A stretch of 8,119 nt of DNA. It comes from Victivallaceae bacterium. Lineage in GTDB: Bacteria > Verrucomicrobiota > Lentisphaeria > Victivallales > Victivallaceae. The notes under the pieces were generated by a model. The model ran no database searches, was not told the origin of the DNA, and worked only from the letters and a program-made list of their open reading frames with translations. Where the stretch lies: assembly GCA_028717165.1 (NCBI GenBank), contig JAQUOK010000112.1, positions 1-8,119 of the forward strand, read 5' to 3'. Both the position numbers and the translations under genes were made by a program. Shown here piece after piece: positions 1 to 5,768 of this stretch. Numbering within the stretch: the stretch's first letter is position 1; each line of letters begins with the position of its first letter.

Positions 1-612
1 ATTGACAACAAATACGTCATGTCTCCAAAAGATGTCTGTACGATTGAATTTCTCGACCGTATTTTGCTTGCCGGGGTATCTATTCTGAAACTTGAGGGCA
101 GGGGACGCTCGGCTGACTATGTCCATACGGTAACTGCGGTTTACCGGGAAGCCGCCGACGCCTGGCTGGCCGGCGAATATACGGACGCGAAAATAAGTGC
201 CTGGCTGGAGCGCCTGAAAACCGTTTTCAACCGCGGTTTCTGGAGCGGCGGCTATTATCTGGGCGAGCCTTTGGGGGAATGGTGCGGAACAGGCGGCAGT
301 CAGGCCAAACTGCATAAGATCCAGATCGGGCGCGTCAATAAATATTTCAATAAAATAAAAGTCGCCGAATTAAGCGTTGAAGCGGCTGATCTGGCGGTCG
401 GGCAGAAAATTATGGTTACCGGGCCGACAACCGGAGCGCTGAGGTTTAAAGTTGCCGAAATCCGTCTGGCGGGGAAAAATGTCGATCCGGCTCCTAAAGG
501 CAGCGTCGTTTCAGTGCCGATAGAACAGAAAGTGCGGAAAAATGATATTCTGTTTCTGCTGGTTGAACGCCGTTTCGGTGAACTTGTCGGCGGCGAAGAA
601 ATTGAAGATTAA
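1..612 (+). CDS. Peptidase U32 family protein, C-terminal part (5' end outside window)
   Basis: The reading frame is already open at base 1. The ATG at 19 is internal, because the residues before it (IDNKYV) continue directly into the family's Tyr-x-(Met/Asn)-Ser-x-Lys-Asp-x-Cys stretch. About 203 residues are visible. The first part carries the U32 signature: DVCTIEFLDRIL, then LKLEGRGRS (about 85-110), then YVHTVTAVYREA. It is followed by NRGFWSGGYYLG and a beta-rich C-terminal domain (about 300-580) with GQKIMVTGPTTG and VRKNDILFLLVERR, as in YegQ/TrhP-type and RlhA-type members. Known members are linked to prephenate-dependent hydroxylation of tRNA uridine 34 (TrhP) or of 23S rRNA (RlhA); older annotations call them collagenase-like proteases. 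Which subgroup this belongs to cannot be decided from the C-terminus. Family assignment is firm; the substrate is unknown. Confidence 0.88.
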   Translation: MDNKYVMSPKDVCTIEFLDRILLAGVSILKLEGRGRSADYVHTVTAVYREAADAWLAGEYTDAKISAWLERLKTVFNRGFWSGGYYLGEPLGEWCGTGGSQAKLHKIQIGRVNKYFNKIKVAELSVEAADLAVGQKIMVTGPTTGALRFKVAEIRLAGKNVDPAPKGSVVSVPIEQKVRKNDILFLLVERRFGELVGGEEIED

Positions 613-623
613 ACCGATTCCCC

Positions 624-652
624 GTCCCGGCAGTAAAAAAATCAAGCCGGAC
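624..652 (+). terminator. Weak possible terminator after the U32 gene
   Basis: GTCCCGGC (624-631) can pair with GCCGGAC (646-652), leaving one bulged C and a 14-nt A-rich loop. T-rich sequence follows (TATTTTCCCGTTTTT, 659-673), but it starts several bases after the stem, so this is at best a poor intrinsic terminator. It lies 12 bp after the stop codon and upstream of a promoter-like sequence, which is where a terminator would be expected. Confidence 0.3.
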
Positions 653-685
653 GCTTGCTATTTTCCCGTTTTTATCCATAACGCG

Positions 686-714
686 TTTGCAAAAAAATTT
701 TATCCCTTTATAAT
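686..714 (+). promoter_or_regulatory. Candidate sigma-70-type promoter for the DUF4091 gene
   Basis: A perfect TATAAT (-10) sits at 709-714. With a 17-bp spacer the -35 is TTTGCA (686-691); with 16 bp it is TTGCAA (687-692). Both match the TTGACA consensus at four of six positions. The surrounding DNA is AT-rich. Transcription would start near 721, giving a leader of about 30 nt that contains the AGAAAGGA ribosome binding site at 735-742, ten bases before the ATG at 753. Confidence 0.5.
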
Positions 715-752
715 CATTCCATTAAAATAACTGCAGAAAGGAATTAAATTTT

Positions 753-2402
753 ATGTTATTAAAACTGAAAACGGTCAGTTCTCTGGAAAAAGTCTTTGCC
801 GACGAGGAACTGAACGCCCCTGTACTGGAAAAGGCAAGCGTACTGCGCGGAGAAGTATTCTCTTTTCAGATTGCCTACTTCTGTGACGTGCAGGCCAATT
901 TGACGGTGAAAATCGATTCCGCTTTTACTTGTGCGGCCGAGGTTCGCGAGACCGCTCTCGTGCCGTGTGAAATCCCCGCGAATGAACCGGGAGAAAATCC
1001 CGACCTGCTGCGTAAGACTCCCGGCTTGTATCCGGATCCGCTTATGCCGATTACCGGAAACATAAAAACGGTTCCCAATCAATGGCGTACCGTCTGGGTG
1101 ACTCTGCGGATCGCCGGCAATGAACCGGCAGGCGAAAAACCGGTTTCCTGTAAACTGAAACTTTCCTTATCCGGTTCAGAAGAAAAAACCGAAGCGGAAA
1201 CAACGGTTAAACTTGAAGTACTGCCTGCGGCTTTGCCGGAACAGAAACTCGTCCATACCCAATGGTTCCATACGGATTGCATTTATTCGTACTATAAGGC
1301 GGAATGCTGGAGCGAAGAACACTGGCGACTGCTGGACAAATATATCGCCAACTTCAGCAGCCACGGCATTAACATGCTTTTGACGCCGTTGTGGACGCCG
1401 CCCCTGGATACCAGGATCGGCGGGGAGCGACCGACCGTCCAGTTGCTGGGTATAGAAAAGGACGGAGATATTTTTAAATTTGATTTCAGCAGGCTGGGCC
1501 GCTGGATTGATGTTGCGCTGGAAAACGGCGTAAAATACTTTGAAATGGCCCACCCGTTTACTCAGTGGGGAGCCGAATTCTGCCCGAAAATAATTGTTCG
1601 CGAGAACGGCGAAGACAAAAAAATGTTCGGATGGCATACGAGTTCACGTTCCCGCGAGTATATTTCTTTTCTGCGTCAATTGTTTCCGCAACTGCTGGCT
1701 TTTCTGGATAAAAAAGCGGTCAGGGACAAATGTTTTTATCATGTCTCGGACGAACCAAGTCTGCAGCATCTGGAAAATTACCGGCCGTGCGCTGAACTGA
1801 TAAGGGAGTTAACAGCCGGGGCGCCGGTCATTGACGCACTTTCCAATATTGAGTTTTATAAGAACGGGCTGGTTGAATATCCTATTCCGGCCAACAATCA
1901 TATGGAACCGTTTGTCGAGGCCGGAGTGAAACCGCTCTGGACTTATTACTGTGTCGGTCAGCGCGAAAAGGTGCCGAACCGCTTTTTCAATTTCCCGTCA
2001 TACCGCAACCGGGTAATGGGGGTGCTGATGTATAAATACGATATTTACGGTTTCCTGCACTGGGGGTATAATTTCTGGTACAGCCAGTATTCCATAAATC
2101 AGGAACTTGATCCTTTTAGAAGTACCGACGCCGGGCGCGGCTTTGCTTCCGGCGATGCGTTCCTGGTCTATCCAGGTAAAACCGGCCCGCTTGATTCCAT
2201 ACGCAATGAAGTCATACGTGAAGCCGTACAGGACTTGCGGGCCTTGCGCAGGCTTGAGGAACTGCAGGGGCGCGAAGCGACGATCGCGTTTATCGAAGAA
2301 GGGCTTGACCATGAACTGGAAATGACCTGTTATCCGCGTTCGGCCGCCTGGCTTCTGGATTTGCGGGAGCGGGTTAACAGACGAATAGCGGAACTAATTT
2401 AG
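753..2402 (+). CDS. DUF4091 domain protein, probable GH123-like glycoside hydrolase fold
   Basis: A 549-residue protein, full length for DUF4091 proteins. The start ATG has a good ribosome binding site (AGAAAGGA). Residues 1-160 are beta-rich and would form the N-terminal sandwich domain (FSFQIAYF, WRTVWVTLRI). From about 165 (LVHTQWFHTDCIYSYY) the protein looks like a TIM-barrel with many aromatic residues: HWRLLDKYI, HGINMLLTPLWTPP, YFEMAHPFTQWG, LWTYYCVG, GFLHWGYNFWY. The C-terminus (GDAFLVYPG, DSIRNEVIREAVQDLRAL) is the typical DUF4091 ending. The adjacent acidic pair in HVSDEPS (Asp333-Glu334) sits where GH123 beta-N-acetylgalactosaminidases carry their Asp-Glu pair, so a hydrolase acting on a sugar is plausible, but the substrate is unknown. 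No signal peptide is visible, so the protein is probably cytoplasmic. The coding end overlaps the convergent prepilin gene by 9 bp. Confidence 0.88.
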   Translation: MLLKLKTVSSLEKVFADEELNAPVLEKASVLRGEVFSFQIAYFCDVQANLTVKIDSAFTCAAEVRETALVPCEIPANEPGENPDLLRKTPGLYPDPLMPITGNIKTVPNQWRTVWVTLRIAGNEPAGEKPVSCKLKLSLSGSEEKTEAETTVKLEVLPAALPEQKLVHTQWFHTDCIYSYYKAECWSEEHWRLLDKYIANFSSHGINMLLTPLWTPPLDTRIGGERPTVQLLGIEKDGDIFKFDFSRLGRWIDVALENGVKYFEMAHPFTQWGAEFCPKIIVRENGEDKKMFGWHTSSRSREYISFLRQLFPQLLAFLDKKAVRDKCFYHVSDEPSLQHLENYRPCAELIRELTAGAPVIDALSNIEFYKNGLVEYPIPANNHMEPFVEAGVKPLWTYYCVGQREKVPNRFFNFPSYRNRVMGVLMYKYDIYGFLHWGYNFWYSQYSINQELDPFRSTDAGRGFASGDAFLVYPGKTGPLDSIRNEVIREAVQDLRALRRLEELQGREATIAFIEEGLDHELEMTCYPRSAAWLLDLRERVNRRIAELI

Positions 2403-3197
2403 GTCGTACCTTTCCCTGTCTTTAATTGCCGCGGTGAATTTCTCGTCTTTGCTGCCGCTGCCGCGGACATTGTAGAAATAATAATCCGCCAGGTCATCGC
2501 CGACGTTTTTTACATGGCCGTCGGCCATGAACACATTCGCCTTGTCGCCGTGCCGCATGTCGATGTGGCAGAAACGGACGGATCCGGCCAGATTATTGGT
2601 AATGCCGCTGAAATAAACATATTCGTCGCCGCTCGCCGGAGCGATTATGGCGCTGTCTCCGCCCAGAATGCTGCTGCTTGGGCTGATATACAGTTTAAAG
2701 GGAATAGGCAGAGGCGGAGACGCCTGGTCCGGATTCTTTACGGTTCCGATGGTAGTGAACCTGAAAGGCGTGTCACCGGCAAGTGCGGAACAACTGAGCC
2801 CGCTTCCATAGGTTCCGGCTTCATCCAGACTGGAGAGCTGTTCCCTGGGACAGAATAGAACTTTTTCTCCGGTCAGGTAGCCTTGCCCGGCCGGAGCCGT
2901 ATCCCAGGTAATCTTTGCCGGGCTGGCGTCACGGTATGGTTTCACAATATTTTCCGGCAGCATCGCCGCCGCCCATTCCGGGCCGCCGTAAACAAACCCG
3001 TCGTTGGCGTTCGCATACATCATGAAACACAAAGCGATCTGTTTCTGGCTGTTTACGCAGCTTATGCCTTTCGCCTTGTCGCGGGCGCGGTTAAGCATGG
3101 GGAGAAGTATTCCGGCAAGAATCGCGATTATACTTATCACCACGAGCAATTCAATGAGTGTGAATATGGATTTTGTTTTCCGCATTATAGCTCTCAT
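2394..3197 (-). CDS. Prepilin-like protein with N-terminal methylation motif and H-X9-DG domain
   Basis: A 267-residue type II pseudopilin-like protein. Near the N-terminus a short basic leader (MRKTKS) is followed by IFTLIELLVVISIIAILAGILLP, the class III signal/transmembrane helix, with the conserved Glu at residue 16 (+5 from Phe12). Then come NRARDKAKGISCVNSQKQIALCFMMYANAND, the usual start of the globular part, and near the C-terminus RHGDKANVFMADGHV. In that segment His216 and Asp226-Gly227 are separated by exactly nine residues, the H-X9-DG signature. Such proteins occur in large paralogous sets in Lentisphaerota and Planctomycetota; individual roles are unknown, but a membrane or cell-surface location is expected. 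The residue before Phe12 is Ile, not the Gly needed by classical prepilin peptidase. Met1 (3195-3197) has no Shine-Dalgarno sequence; Met5 (3183-3185) gives a more typical leader and may be the real start. Confidence 0.9.
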   Translation of the reverse strand: MRAIMRKTKSIFTLIELLVVISIIAILAGILLPMLNRARDKAKGISCVNSQKQIALCFMMYANANDGFVYGGPEWAAAMLPENIVKPYRDASPAKITWDTAPAGQGYLTGEKVLFCPREQLSSLDEAGTYGSGLSCSALAGDTPFRFTTIGTVKNPDQASPPLPIPFKLYISPSSSILGGDSAIIAPASGDEYVYFSGITNNLAGSVRFCHIDMRHGDKANVFMADGHVKNVGDDLADYYFYNVRGSGSKDEKFTAAIKDRERYDLN

Positions 3198-3215
3198 CAG
3201 TTAATTTAAATATTG

Positions 3216-3243
3216 AAAATAGTTGTCCGGCGGGAATTATCAA
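3216..3243 (-). promoter_or_regulatory. Candidate promoter for the prepilin-like gene
   Basis: On the minus strand TTGATA (3238-3243) is followed after 16 bp by TATTTT (3216-3221), a reasonable -35/-10 pair. Transcription would begin about 12 nt before Met1 or 24 nt before Met5, so the position slightly favours the Met5 start. This is a pattern match only. Confidence 0.35.
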
Positions 3244-3276
3244 GTGAATTTGATATTTTTCTTATTCAGGCTTTAC

Positions 3277-3304
3277 TTGTCCGGTTTTAAAGTTAATTTA
3301 TACC
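3277..3304 (+). promoter_or_regulatory. Weak candidate promoter for argB
   Basis: TTGTCC (3277-3282) and TATACC (3299-3304) are 16 bp apart, each matching its consensus at four of six positions. They lie 29-56 bp before the argB ATG, in AT-rich DNA. The -35 overlaps the second copy of a TTGTCCGG repeat (see findings). Confidence 0.3.
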
Positions 3305-3332
3305 AATAACTAAGAAAATACAGGAAGCAACG

Positions 3333-4217
3333 ATGAAAGAAGTAATTGATAAGGCTATGGTTTTAATCGAAGCGCTGCCTTATATCCAGAAGTTCCGTGA
3401 CGCGGTTGTGGTCGTCAAGTTCGGCGGCAGCGCCATGGAGGACCCGGAACTCGTGAAAAGCACTATGCGCGATATTGTTTTTATGGAGTGTATCGGTATG
3501 CGCCCGGTCGTGGTTCACGGCGGCGGCAAGGCGATTTCCGCCGAACTCAAGCGGCAGAACATAAAAGTCGAGTTTGTAAACGGTTTGCGCAATACCTGTG
3601 CCGACACCATAAAAATAGTTGACAATGTCCTTCACGAGCACGTGAACAAGAGTCTGCTTGAACACGGCAAAGCCGTGGGCGGCAGGCTTACCGGTATTTC
3701 CGGGAAAAAGATATTGAGCGCGGAAAAACTTTTTCTGCAGTGCCCGGATACCGGGAAAAACCTGGATATCGGTTTTGTCGGCAATATTATTGACGTCAAC
3801 ACCAAAGAAATCTACGCGGCGCTTGAACAGGGCTTGATCCCGGTCATTCCGCCGCTGGGCGTCGGCAGCGACGGACAGGTTTACAATATCAACGCGGATA
3901 TCGCCGCCTGCAAAATCACCGAAGCGCTCAAGGCCAGAAAACTGATTTTCCTCAGTGACGTGCCCGGAATACTGCGCGATCCGAACGATGAGAGCAGCGT
4001 TATCGGTACCGTCAGGACTGATGAAGTCCAGAAACTCATTGACGACAAAGTAATTACGGGCGGCATGCTTCCAAAAATAAAGAGCAGTCTCCACGCGCTT
4101 GAAGCCGGAACCAATAAAGTCCATATGATCGACGGCCGGCTCCAGCATTCCCTGCTGCTCGAAATATTCACCACGGAAGGGATCGGAACCCAGATAGTAA
4201 AAGCGGATTCAATTTAG
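3333..4217 (+). CDS. argB: Acetylglutamate kinase (N-acetyl-L-glutamate kinase)
   Basis: Catalyses ATP-dependent phosphorylation of N-acetyl-L-glutamate to the 5-phosphate, the second step of arginine (ornithine) biosynthesis, in the cytoplasm. The 294-residue length is normal. Visible motifs: VVKFGGSAM with Lys29 and the Gly31-Gly32 pair, VVHGGGKAIS (Gly63-Lys66), FVNGLRNT with Arg86 for substrate carboxylate binding, GRLTGISGKK, GFVGNI, NINAD (185-189), FLSDVPGIL, and GGMLPKIKSSL with the catalytic-type Lys248. The N-terminal extension, with EALPYIQKF at 13-21, is the helix found in hexameric, arginine-inhibited enzymes, and the C-terminus EIFTTEGIGTQIV fits this too, so feedback inhibition by arginine is likely (inferred). 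The ribosome binding site AGGAAG (3322-3327) lies 5 bases before the ATG. No other arginine gene is adjacent in the window, so argB seems to stand alone. Confidence 0.97.
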   Translation: MKEVIDKAMVLIEALPYIQKFRDAVVVVKFGGSAMEDPELVKSTMRDIVFMECIGMRPVVVHGGGKAISAELKRQNIKVEFVNGLRNTCADTIKIVDNVLHEHVNKSLLEHGKAVGGRLTGISGKKILSAEKLFLQCPDTGKNLDIGFVGNIIDVNTKEIYAALEQGLIPVIPPLGVGSDGQVYNINADIAACKITEALKARKLIFLSDVPGILRDPNDESSVIGTVRTDEVQKLIDDKVITGGMLPKIKSSLHALEAGTNKVHMIDGRLQHSLLLEIFTTEGIGTQIVKADSI

Positions 4218-4228
4218 TTAATGTCGCC

Positions 4229-4243
4229 CAAGCGTCCCGCTTG
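4229..4243. repeat. Small GC-rich palindrome just after argB
   Basis: CAAGCG (4229-4234) and CGCTTG (4238-4243) form a perfect 6-bp stem with a TCC loop, starting 12 bp after the argB stop. The T-run at 4257-4260 is 14 bp away, so this is not a standard intrinsic terminator. It may be a transcript-end hairpin or a member of a dispersed palindromic repeat family. Copy number elsewhere cannot be seen. Confidence 0.4.
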
Positions 4244-4320
4244 AGCAACTATACTGTTTTAGGTTGAATTATTAATTTTTTACAGAGCTATCCCATAGAA
4301 AATCAGGAGATACGAAATTT

Positions 4321-4385
4321 GAGGGCGAGACTCTGTCGAGCCGTAGACGTTTAACGTGTTTCGGCTCGTGAGGACACTCGCCCTC
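4321..4385. repeat. Nested inverted repeat, REP-like intergenic element (65 bp)
   Basis: The outer arms GAGGGCGAG (4321-4329) and CTCGCCCTC (4377-4385) are perfect 9-bp complements. Inside them CGAGCCG (4337-4343) and CGGCTCG (4362-4368) are perfect 7-bp complements, separated from the outer stem by 7- and 8-base internal loops. The terminal loop (4344-4361) contains the small palindrome ACGTTTAACGT (4347-4357). The element is much more GC-rich than the DNA around it, has no reading frame and no T-run. It resembles REP/BIME-type palindromes dispersed in intergenic DNA. The rest of the 292-bp gap between argB and the next gene (4218-4509) shows nothing else apart from the palindrome at 4229 and a promoter-like sequence near 4478. 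Confidence 0.65.
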
Positions 4386-4477
4386 CAGGAAACGCATAAC
4401 GTAGTGAGATATGAAAACGGAAAATGGGGGTATTCATAAGATAGATTTCTCCGGCTCAAAATAGGATAGAAAGTGAA

Positions 4478-4483
4478 TATAAT
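4478..4483 (+). promoter_or_regulatory. Candidate -10 element for the MNT-HEPN gene
   Basis: A perfect TATAAT lies 26 bp before the ATG at 4510. The matching -35 region (CTCAAA at 4455-4460, 17-bp spacer) is poor. The ribosome binding site AAGGTG (4502-4507) is strong in sequence but only two bases from the ATG. Confidence 0.38.
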
Positions 4484-4509
4484 AATTAGAAGTTGATAAA
4501 CAAGGTGAT

Positions 4510-5418
4510 ATGAAACAGACGATTGAACATTTACCGGAAATAAAACGGGCTGAATTGAAACATATTGTTTCCGTTATTCGCGAAATGTGCGATGACGTGG
4601 AAATGATAATTCTGTTCGGTTCGTATGCGCGCGGCGACTACAAGGTCGAAGCCGACCTCAAGCCGGACCGCAGGTCGGGACATGTGTCGGATTATGATAT
4701 CCTTGTTGTTCCGGAACTTAAAACCACTGCTGAAGACAGCCTTCTATGGCGTAAAATAACTGAAGCGTGCAACGCGTTAAAATTTAGCGCTCATCCTAGG
4801 ATCATAGTTCACGATATATGGGATTTGAATATAAAGCTTGTCAAGGGGCAGTACTTTTTTCCCGACATTAAAAAAGAAGGCTGTATGCTCTTTGATTCTC
4901 ATGACTTCAAACTTGAAGATGCACGCAAACTAGCCCCGGAAGAACAACAAAAAATTGCCCGTGAACATTTTAAATACTGGTTTAAAAGCGCAACGGATTT
5001 TTATACTCTTTATTTAAGCGCTCTTGAAAAAGAGATATATACGAAAGCGGCATTTCTCCTTCATCAAACGACGGAACATTGTTATAAGGCGTTCCTTCTG
5101 GTATCTACGAATTATATCCCAAATGAACACTGGCTTGCCGTCCTGGGCGATCTGATAACAGAGGAAAATGGCTCGTTTACCTGTGTTTTCCCTCGTAAAA
5201 CAAAAGAAGAGGAGCACCGTTTTAATTTACTGGATTATGCTTATATAAGCGCGCGTTATGTTCCCAGTTTCAATGTATCGAAAAAAGATCTGGAAATTCT
5301 CGCGGTTCATGTTGAAAATTTGCTTGAGCTTACGGAAAAAATTTGTAAGCAGAAAATTGAAAGTTTTACAAATAAAAAAAGACAAGGCGGTACTGTCAAA
5401 AATTTTAGGGAAAAATGA
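4510..5418 (+). CDS. Fused MNT-type nucleotidyltransferase and HEPN domain protein
   Basis: A 302-residue protein, a normal length for this fusion. Residues 1-120 form a minimal nucleotidyltransferase domain of the polymerase beta superfamily: MIILFGSYARGDY gives the GSxxxGD motif (Gly37-Asp43), and SDYDILVV supplies metal-binding Asp61 and Asp63, followed by RIIVHDIWDLN. GQYFFPDIKKEGCMLFDS is a linker typical of the family. Residues 135-285 form a helical HEPN domain: AREHFKYWFKSATDFY, AAFLLHQTTEHCYKAFLLV (His185-Glu189-His190), LLDYAYISARY and LLELTEKICKQKIE. In two-gene MNT-HEPN toxin-antitoxin systems the MNT protein AMPylates and silences a HEPN RNase; here both are in one chain, and the R-X4-6-H RNase motif is not visible, so toxin activity is doubtful. 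Sampled lines of this gene are about 35-45% GC against about 60% or more in sampled argB and aroC lines, which suggests transfer. Its cellular function is unknown. Confidence 0.88.
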   Translation: MKQTIEHLPEIKRAELKHIVSVIREMCDDVEMIILFGSYARGDYKVEADLKPDRRSGHVSDYDILVVPELKTTAEDSLLWRKITEACNALKFSAHPRIIVHDIWDLNIKLVKGQYFFPDIKKEGCMLFDSHDFKLEDARKLAPEEQQKIAREHFKYWFKSATDFYTLYLSALEKEIYTKAAFLLHQTTEHCYKAFLLVSTNYIPNEHWLAVLGDLITEENGSFTCVFPRKTKEEEHRFNLLDYAYISARYVPSFNVSKKDLEILAVHVENLLELTEKICKQKIESFTNKKRQGGTVKNFREK

Positions 5419-5474
5419 AAATATGAGTTTTGTATTCGTCAGAACCTTAGAGTTGTTAAGCTCGGATTCGACAT

Positions 5475-5541
5475 AAACCCCCTTCGGGCTATTTATTTCG
5501 ATTCAGGACAAGCACAGGAACCTGACGAGTGGGGTTTTTTG
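5475..5541 (+). terminator. Terminator-like structure downstream of the MNT-HEPN gene
   Basis: AAACCCC (5475-5481) can pair with GGGGTTT (5531-5537), and the pairing ends in the run of six Ts at 5535-5540, as in an intrinsic terminator. The long enclosed segment contains its own small hairpins: CCC-TTC-GGG (5480-5488, competing for the same Cs) and TCAGG/CCTGA (5503-5507 with 5521-5525). It lies about 60-120 bp after the MNT-HEPN stop and could end that transcript. The large loop makes it atypical; an attenuator role is discussed in the findings. Confidence 0.4.
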
Positions 5542-5542
5542 C

Positions 5543-5577
5543 TTTCAGGGAAAAACAACAATTTGTTTTTCCTGAAA
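5543..5577. repeat. Long inverted repeat / hairpin between MNT-HEPN and aroK
   Basis: The left arm (5543-5558, TTTCAGGGAAAAACAA) pairs with the right arm (5563-5577, TTGTTTTTCCTGAAA), giving 15 base pairs with a single bulged G and a CAAT loop. Because the arms carry A5 and T5 blocks it could act as a bidirectional terminator hairpin, though there is no T-run after it. It directly follows the terminator-like structure ending at 5541. Confidence 0.6.
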
Positions 5578-5618
5578 CATAAGGATAGAGCGTCCAACGT
5601 GGCAGATACTGAAAAAGC

Positions 5619-5624
5619 TATAAT
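5619..5624 (+). promoter_or_regulatory. Candidate -10 element for aroK-aroC
   Basis: A perfect TATAAT with no recognisable -35 at 16-18 bp spacing (AACGTG or CAACGT). If used, the aroK leader would be about 140 nt and would include the direct repeat at 5666-5686. It is the best promoter-like sequence in the 350-bp gap before aroK (5419-5768). Confidence 0.28.
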
Positions 5625-5665
5625 TTTCAAATCGAGCTCAGCGCCCGGAGTACAAAGCAGAAATA

Positions 5666-5686
5666 AAGGTGCAGGGTAAGGTGCAG
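5666..5686. repeat. Two direct copies of AAGGTGCAG, 12-bp period
   Basis: AAGGTGCAG occurs at 5666-5674 and again at 5678-5686, separated by GGT, in a purine-rich part of the aroK upstream region. The remainder of 5580-5768 contains no reading frame of note and no other clear structure except a G-run at 5688-5693 and the aroK ribosome binding site. Confidence 0.5.
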
Positions 5687-5768
5687 AGGGGGGCTAAGGG
5701 CTCACCAAAAAAAGGAAAGGATAGATAACATTAAGCTGTTAACCAGTGCATCACTAAGGGAATTTTTA

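Noticed and set aside
19..21. ATG at 19 as start of the first gene
   Set aside because: The frame is open to base 1 and the residues before the Met match the U32 family, so the real start lies outside the window.
3363..4148. Minus-strand open frame of 261 codons opposite argB
   Set aside because: It lies wholly inside argB, which has all catalytic motifs; no independent ribosome binding site or domain is seen.
4411..4464. 17-codon ORF between the palindrome at 4321 and the MNT-HEPN gene
   Set aside because: Weak ribosome binding site, no recognisable peptide feature and no structure after it that would suggest a leader.
5258..5476. 72-codon plus-strand frame overlapping the end of the MNT-HEPN gene
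   Set aside because: Its first two thirds are an out-of-frame shadow of the HEPN domain. Only the last 17 codons, from the ATG at 5423, have an upstream AGGGA and are discussed as a leader candidate.
5446..5490. tRNA-like GGATTCGAC segment
   Set aside because: It recalls a T-loop, but no matching acceptor, anticodon or D arms can be folded around it.
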